NCBI GenBank assembly: GCA_018825385.1 | Contig: JAHJEX010000051.1 | Span: 1 to 32,852, forward strand | DNA length: 32,852 bases | Reading direction: 5' to 3' | Origin: Patescibacteria group bacterium | GTDB taxonomy: Bacteria; Patescibacteriota; Patescibacteriia; UM-FILTER-42-10 | In this document: in pieces, positions 27,978 to 32,852 of the stretch | Layout: the number at the start of each line of letters is the position of its first letter | How positions within the stretch are numbered: position 1 is the stretch's first letter | Position numbers and translations under genes: made by a program | The notes under the pieces: model-generated | Seen by the model: the letters and a program-made list of their open reading frames with translations, nothing else | Databases searched by the model: none | What the model was told of the DNA's origin: nothing

Positions 27978-29237
27978 CTATTTTCTGGATTTCCAGTTGC
28001 TTCTTACAATCCACTTATTACTTGTAAGTTCACGCAGTCCCATGGGGCCACGTGCATGAAGTTTCTGAGTTGATATTCCGACTTCAGCGCCTAAACCAAA
28101 TTGAAAGCCGTCTGTGAATCGTGTAGATGTGTTTACATATACTGTGGCGGCATCAATGATTTGCAAAAACTGTTTACCCAATTTCTCGTTTCTGGTAAGG
28201 ATTGCTTCTGAATGACCTGAAGTATTTTTCTGGATGAAATTAAATGCTTCACTTGCATTTTTAACTGTCTTAACTGACATTTTTAGGCTGAGGTATTCTT
28301 TTCCAAAATCGTTTTTAGATGCATGTTTCAATAGCTTCTCAGGATAGTAGCTTTTTAGTGTTTTATAACTTGAAGGGTCTGCTTTGATTACTACTTTGTG
28401 CTTTGAAAGCCTTCTGGCAACAGCCGGAAGAAATTCATTTGCTATTGATTGATCTAAAACTAATGTATCCAGTGCATTACACACTGTTGGTCTTTGTGTC
28501 TTAGCATTTTCAACTATCTTTGCTGCTTTTTTTAGATTGGCAGTTTTTTCTACATAAGTATGACAAACACCCGCACCTGTTTCAATAATAGGGACACTGG
28601 CATTATCTCTGACAAAATTAATTAGCTTTCGTCCACCACGTGGGATTATTACATCAACATATTTGTTTAAACGCAATAGTTTCGCTATTAGTGATTTTTG
28701 GGAAGTGTCCAATAGTTGAACAGTATATTTTGAAAAGCCATGCTTCACTAATGCCCGCTGTATTAACAGTACTAATAATTTGTTAGTCGAATCTGCATCT
28801 TTTCCTCCTTTTAATATAATTGCATTACCGGATTTTAAAGCCAGGCTAGAAATTTCTACAGTAGCGTTTGGCCGTGACTCGTATATGATTCCTAGAACGC
28901 CAATCGGGGATCTAACAAGTGATATGTCCAAACCGTTTGACTGTCTTCTTTTTTCAATTACTTCCCCAATCGGATCGGATAGTTTTACCACAGCTAGCAA
29001 GCTTTCTCTAATCTCTTTCAGTCGCTTTGAATTTAGCATCAGTCTATCGGAAAGAGGATGATTTTCACCTTGCCTTAGTACATCTCTTCTGTTCGCTCTT
29101 AAAATGGCTTTTTCATTCAAGCGAATAAGCGAAGCAATTGTTTTTAAAATTGAGTTCTTCTTGTTCGTTGAAGCTTGAGAAAACAAACGGGAAGCATCTT
29201 TTGCATGTTTCCCCATTGTTAACATTGAATTACTCAT
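27978..29237 (-). CDS. proA: Glutamate-5-semialdehyde dehydrogenase (gamma-glutamyl phosphate reductase)
   Basis: LVRSPIGVLGIIYESRPNATVEISSLALKSGNAIILKGGKDA, VIIPRGGRKLINFV, QRPTVCNALDTLVLD, GLGAEVGISTQKLHARGPMGLRELTS. Confidence 0.95.
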   Translation of the reverse strand: MSNSMLTMGKHAKDASRLFSQASTNKKNSILKTIASLIRLNEKAILRANRRDVLRQGENHPLSDRLMLNSKRLKEIRESLLAVVKLSDPIGEVIEKRRQSNGLDISLVRSPIGVLGIIYESRPNATVEISSLALKSGNAIILKGGKDADSTNKLLVLLIQRALVKHGFSKYTVQLLDTSQKSLIAKLLRLNKYVDVIIPRGGRKLINFVRDNASVPIIETGAGVCHTYVEKTANLKKAAKIVENAKTQRPTVCNALDTLVLDQSIANEFLPAVARRLSKHKVVIKADPSSYKTLKSYYPEKLLKHASKNDFGKEYLSLKMSVKTVKNASEAFNFIQKNTSGHSEAILTRNEKLGKQFLQIIDAATVYVNTSTRFTDGFQFGLGAEVGISTQKLHARGPMGLRELTSNKWIVRSNWKSRK

Positions 29238-30045
29238 ATTTTTTTGAGATTACTTTTGCTTTTTGGTATGCAGCCTGCACAGCACTTTTCCAGATTTTTA
29301 CAAATTGAGGACCTAACTTGTTCAGCGCTGCCTCGGTTATACCCTTTTTTGATGTAACAGCTTTCCTAAGCTCTGCAGAAGAGCGGGCATCACTTTCTGA
29401 AAGCTGTGCCGCACCGTGGAAAGTTTCGGTTACTAACTGAGCAGCTTCATCTTTTGTAAATCCAAGTCCACAAGCTTGCTGTTCCAGTAGCTCTGCTGTG
29501 TAAAAAAAGTAAGCGGGCCCGCTACCGCTGATTGCGGTTACTTTATCAATCATGGATTCATTTTTAACTTGAAAAGAAATTCCCATAACAGACAACAAAC
29601 TCATAATTATAGTTTTATTCTTTTTGGCAATGTTTGTAGGTGCGTACCATGCGGTAATACTTTTTCCTATTTTGGCTGCTAGATTGGGCATTGTTCTAAC
29701 AATGTTTTTGTGAGCCAGACGATTGGATAATGCTTTATAAGTGACACCAGCAATTACCGAGATTACCAGTTGGTTATCTTTCAGTTTTTCCTCTAATTCT
29801 TCTGCTACTAATTTATACTGCTGAGGCTTCACGGCTAAAAATATAATATTTGCAGATTTAATTGCCTGAAAAACATTTTTCTCCGACTTAATCCCAATTC
29901 TTTCGATTGCGGATCTCACAGACTGGGATTGATCGCATCCCACTAAACTTTTTTTTGCAGTCAACTCTGCCGCTAGTAATCTTTCCATAATTACAGTGCC
30001 CATATTTCCGCATCCGATTATTGATATTTTGTATGGCTTTTTCAT
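29230..30045 (-). CDS. proC: Pyrroline-5-carboxylate reductase
   Basis: ISIIGCGNMGTVIMERLL, FLAVKPQQ, IVRTMPNLAAKIGKSITAW, AISGSGPAYFFYTAELLEQ. Confidence 0.94.
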   Translation of the reverse strand: MKKPYKISIIGCGNMGTVIMERLLAAELTAKKSLVGCDQSQSVRSAIERIGIKSEKNVFQAIKSANIIFLAVKPQQYKLVAEELEEKLKDNQLVISVIAGVTYKALSNRLAHKNIVRTMPNLAAKIGKSITAWYAPTNIAKKNKTIIMSLLSVMGISFQVKNESMIDKVTAISGSGPAYFFYTAELLEQQACGLGFTKDEAAQLVTETFHGAAQLSESDARSSAELRKAVTSKKGITEAALNKLGPQFVKIWKSAVQAAYQKAKVISKKYE

Positions 30046-31121
30046 AGTACTCTTAGGTTATCTACGTGAATGACTTCACGTTTAAGTATTTTAGGATTAT
30101 CCAGTGCATGAATTAGCTCTTTAGAGGAATAATTTACCACTCCAAAACCAATTACCTGCTTGTTTTGATCCAGTACTTCAATTATTTCTTTATTTCCGAA
30201 AGATCCTTGAATTGATTTTACCCCCACCATCAGTAAGCTTTTTCTATTTTGCAGTGCTTGAGCTGCTCCCTTATCCACCATAACACCGGCTGAAGTATTT
30301 TTTGCACACAAAATCCATCTATCTTTAGCAGAAAGTTTACACTCCTTGGCAATAAATTTTGTGCCGATCTTCTCATCAGCAATAATTTTAGAGATATTAT
30401 TAGGGATTAGTCCACTAGCTATCCATGTGGTAATTCCAGCGCTGGCAGCAATTTGAGCTGCATTAACTTTTGAATACATGCCACCTATTCCATGAGTTGA
30501 AATAGTGTCATCAGAAATAGCAGAAAAAATATCCTGTGCATCATTCACTTCTCTTATTAATTTTGCATTATTACTTTCAGTTTCCGGGTTTTCAGTCATC
30601 ACCCCTTCTTGGTTTGTAAGAAGTAAAAGTCTGGAGGCATCTATTGCAATTGCAGTCGCAGCTGCTAATACATCGTTGTCTCCAAAAGAAAGCTCATGAA
30701 CTGCAATTACATCATTCTCATTGATAATCGGCACAATGTCGTTTGTTAGCAATCCTTTAAGAGTGCGCAATGCGTTATCATAGCGTGAACGTTCACTAAA
30801 GTCGTCACGGGTTAATAGCACCTGCCCAACGTTTACCCTATGCTGCCTAAATAGCTTTTCATATTCATGCATTAAACGAGCTTGTCCAACTGCCGCATAA
30901 ACTTGTCGACCCGTTGTTGTTTCAGTTTCTTTTGATAAATTTGCAACTTCTTTTCCGGCAGCAACAGCACCGGAAGAAACCAGAACCGGCTTATATCCTT
31001 TCATGCGCAGGTAAACTAATTGTTCAGTAAGACCAGACAAAAGACTGCGATTTAGTTTTGAACCATTCGCAGTTAATATGTGGGTACCAACTTTGATAGC
31101 GACTATGTTTTTATTTGCCAT
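30042..31121 (-). CDS. proB: Glutamate 5-kinase with C-terminal PUA domain
   Basis: IVAIKVGTHIL, VLVSSGAVAAG, PIINENDVIAV, FGDNDVLAAATA, HGIGGMYSKVNAAQIAASAGITTWIASG. Confidence 0.95.
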   Translation of the reverse strand: MANKNIVAIKVGTHILTANGSKLNRSLLSGLTEQLVYLRMKGYKPVLVSSGAVAAGKEVANLSKETETTTGRQVYAAVGQARLMHEYEKLFRQHRVNVGQVLLTRDDFSERSRYDNALRTLKGLLTNDIVPIINENDVIAVHELSFGDNDVLAAATAIAIDASRLLLLTNQEGVMTENPETESNNAKLIREVNDAQDIFSAISDDTISTHGIGGMYSKVNAAQIAASAGITTWIASGLIPNNISKIIADEKIGTKFIAKECKLSAKDRWILCAKNTSAGVMVDKGAAQALQNRKSLLMVGVKSIQGSFGNKEIIEVLDQNKQVIGFGVVNYSSKELIHALDNPKILKREVIHVDNLRVL

Positions 31122-31131
31122 ATTGGTATCT

Positions 31132-31137
31132 ATTATA
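31132..31137 (-). promoter_or_regulatory. -10 element upstream of proB
   Basis: Minus strand TATAAT with the proB ATG about 11 nt downstream. Confidence 0.45.
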
Positions 31138-31162
31138 CCCTGTTATTTAGTATAAATAAAGA

Positions 31163-31198
31163 GAGGAGCCGCAGGATATGTTGTCCGCGCGACTCCTC
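31163..31198 (-). terminator. Intrinsic terminator-like hairpin of the STAS gene
   Basis: Minus strand GAGGAGTCGC...GCGGCTCCTC (10 bp with one G-U), followed by TCTTTATTTAT. Confidence 0.6.
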
Positions 31199-31219
31199 GA
31201 AGCCGAAGGGGTATTTGCA

Positions 31220-31591
31220 TTATTGCATTACCTCCGGTATGTGATCCAGCTTCCTGAAATGCCTAAACATCGAGGAGAGCTGTGCGGTTCTCAGCACTCT
31301 TTTGATCTGAGCACTGGCACCGATGATAACGATAGGTTCAGTATGACCTGCGGCCTGGAACATCTTCATCAAGACTACCAGGATGCCGATGCCGCTGGAA
31401 CTCATCTGTTCGACGCCGGAAAGGTCGAACACGACCTGATTGAACTGCAGGAATTCCCTGGCGTGAAGCAGAGGCTCATCCCTGATCAGGTGTTCGTTGA
31501 AGTCGTTTGCACTGTTTCGGAACTTGCCTTCAAGTATGATCAAAAGAAGGCTGCCCCGGGCTTCCAGACTACGTTTCATGTAATCGGTCAT
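31220..31591 (-). CDS. STAS-domain protein (anti-sigma factor antagonist-like)
   Basis: VVFDLSGVEQMSSSGIGILVVLMKMFQAAG...VIIGASAQIKRVLRTAQLSSMFRHF. ATG 31591 preceded by AAGGTGG; the upstream GTG at 31603 is an alternative start. Confidence 0.8.
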   Translation of the reverse strand: MTDYMKRSLEARGSLLLIILEGKFRNSANDFNEHLIRDEPLLHAREFLQFNQVVFDLSGVEQMSSSGIGILVVLMKMFQAAGHTEPIVIIGASAQIKRVLRTAQLSSMFRHFRKLDHIPEVMQ

Positions 31592-31650
31592 TGTTCTCAC
31601 CACCTTGGGAGGTATGTTAGAAAGGGCAGTCTATTTACAAAATTCTTACC

Positions 31651-31662
31651 AACACTTTAGTG
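31651..31662. promoter_or_regulatory. Small inverted repeat downstream of the STAS promoter
   Basis: ACACT-TT-AGTGT between the predicted -10 and the start codon. Confidence 0.35.
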
Positions 31663-31678
31663 TGATAAAGAACTGCTT

Positions 31679-31707
31679 ACTTTATCATATCATACAAATT
31701 TTGTCAA
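31679..31707 (-). promoter_or_regulatory. Promoter candidate of the STAS gene
   Basis: Minus strand TTGACA-17 nt-TAAAGT. Confidence 0.5.
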
Positions 31708-31723
31708 GGGAAGGTGGTAATGT

Positions 31724-31744
31724 CCACACACATATGGCGGTTTT
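31724..31744. repeat. Left terminal inverted repeat of the IS
   Basis: CCACACACATATGGCGGTTTT. Confidence 0.85.
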
Positions 31745-31765
31745 CTAGGGTAGTGACTATCCTAG
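31745..31765. promoter_or_regulatory. 21 nt palindrome between left IR and transposase
   Basis: CTAGGGTAGT-g-ACTATCCTAG, one mismatch. Confidence 0.65.
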
Positions 31766-31783
31766 ATAAATATGTGTATAAAT

Positions 31784-32707
31784 ATGCCAAAAACAATTAA
31801 AGAAGAGAGGTTGAGATGGATAATACCCATCTACAACAAAGAGATGAAACTAAAGGAAATAGCTAAAGTATGTCCACATTCCCAAAGGAGTTTGGAAAGG
31901 TGGGTGTCTGCATACAGAAAATATGGAGAAGCTGGCTTAGAGCCAAAATCAACAAGACCAAGGACTAATCCAAAAGAAACACCAATAAGGATAAAAGAAA
32001 AGGTGATTGAATTAAGAAAAGAAACAAAACGATGTGCTTTAAAACTAAAATGGCAATTAGGAAAAGAAGGGATCATAATCCACAGAAACACAATTCAAAA
32101 GATAATTAAAAAAGAGGGTTTAGTAAGAAAATACAGAATTAGAAAGCTAAAATACAAGTATATAAAAGTCCCTCTCGGAAAAGGAGAACTGGTGGAAATA
32201 GATGTTAAATATGTTCCTGATTTCGTCAAAAACAAACAGTATTATCAGTTTACTGCCATTGATTGCGCTTCAAGATGGAGATATTTAAAAATCTACAACA
32301 GCTATTCAAACTCTGACTCAATAGATTTTCTTCAAGAATTAACCAAAATTGCTCCATTTAGAATCCGAGCCATCAAAACAGATAATGGCAGTAATTTCAC
32401 TAATAGATATACTGGTTATCTAAAAAGCTCAGATCCAATCAACCCCAGACTGCACGACCTTGATATTTTGTGTCAAAAACTAAATATTATTCATTACTTG
32501 ATTGATCCCGGAAAACCGGCCCAAAATGGCAAGGTTGAAAGAAGTCATCGCTCGGACCAGGAAACATTTTACGATAGAAACACATTCAAAACATTAAAAG
32601 AGTTGGAAGCAAAGATTAGAATCTGGAATAAAGAATACAACAATCTTGAGCACTGTGGTCTAAATGGAAAAACACCCAATGAAATGCTAGAATTACTAAG
32701 TAATTAA
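31784..32707 (+). CDS. IS481-like DDE transposase (integrase core domain)
   Basis: N-terminal HTH (KLKEIAKVCPHSQRSLERWVSAYRKYGEAGL), D in VEIDVKY, D in IKTDNGSNF, E in NGKVERSHRSDQETFY. ORF opens at 31772 (alternative start). Confidence 0.9.
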   Translation: MPKTIKEERLRWIIPIYNKEMKLKEIAKVCPHSQRSLERWVSAYRKYGEAGLEPKSTRPRTNPKETPIRIKEKVIELRKETKRCALKLKWQLGKEGIIIHRNTIQKIIKKEGLVRKYRIRKLKYKYIKVPLGKGELVEIDVKYVPDFVKNKQYYQFTAIDCASRWRYLKIYNSYSNSDSIDFLQELTKIAPFRIRAIKTDNGSNFTNRYTGYLKSSDPINPRLHDLDILCQKLNIIHYLIDPGKPAQNGKVERSHRSDQETFYDRNTFKTLKELEAKIRIWNKEYNNLEHCGLNGKTPNEMLELLSN

Positions 32708-32726
32708 AACCGCCATATGTCTGTGG
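32706..32726. repeat. Right terminal inverted repeat of the IS
   Basis: AAAACCGCCATATGTCTGTGG. Confidence 0.85.
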
Positions 32727-32852
32727 TTAAAACAAGGTGTATTGTTGACAGATAGATAGAGCATGTTAAGGTATTGACAATTGGCTCATTTGAGTTCGGG
32801 TTATTGGCCGTGTCTGAACTATTGGCTTAACGATTGGAGATCCAGATGGATC

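Larger units (their letters stand above)
31724..32726 (+). mobile_element. IS481-like insertion sequence, about 1.0 kb
   Basis: Inverted repeats CCACACACATATGGCGGTTTT (31724-31744) and AAAACCGCCATATGTCTGTGG (32706-32726), 20/21 match, flanking a DDE transposase. Confidence 0.85.

Noticed and set aside
31178-31660. 160 aa plus-strand ORF
   Set aside because: Antisense to the STAS gene, which has family motifs, RBS, promoter and terminator; this ORF starts inside the STAS terminator hairpin.
32774-32852. Recurring ATTGG motifs near the window end (32780, 32803, 32821, 32833)
   Set aside because: Irregular spacing (23, 18, 12 nt) and only 5-7 nt long; not a CRISPR or tandem repeat.

Overview
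AT-rich bacterial window that looks like Candidate Phyla Radiation (Patescibacteria), judged from gene content and order. TGA acts as a stop in several genes, so the code is standard table 11. Left to right: 3' end of a fibronectin-III-like protein; ABC ATPase/permease pair (MacB/FtsX-like); SLOG/LOG-like protein; minus-strand DnaJ-type zinc-ribbon protein; small membrane protein overlapping a membrane-anchored zinc-ribbon ClpC-like AAA+ ATPase; glyS carrying an apparent in-frame palindromic insertion; M16 peptidase; AI-2E/PerM transporter; metG; B3/4-domain protein; cvpA; tatD; uppP; rmuC; a VirB2/TrbC-like pilin-type protein; CPA2 Na+/H+ antiporter; complete F-type ATP synthase operon (atpI/Z-B-E-F-H-A-G-D-C); small beta-carbonic-anhydrase-like protein; a heliorhodopsin; a proB-proC-proA operon; a GC-rich solitary STAS-domain gene; and an IS481-like insertion sequence with about 21 bp inverted repeats. 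Most notable: heliorhodopsin next to an ATP synthase/CA-like cluster and a proline operon; the in-frame palindromic element inside glyS; hairpins on both sides of atpE; a predicted leaderless membrane-protein/ClpC module facing a zinc-ribbon gene; and the foreign-looking STAS gene next to the IS. No rRNA, tRNA or CRISPR array was recognised by eye. All homology calls come from motif recognition, not database searches.
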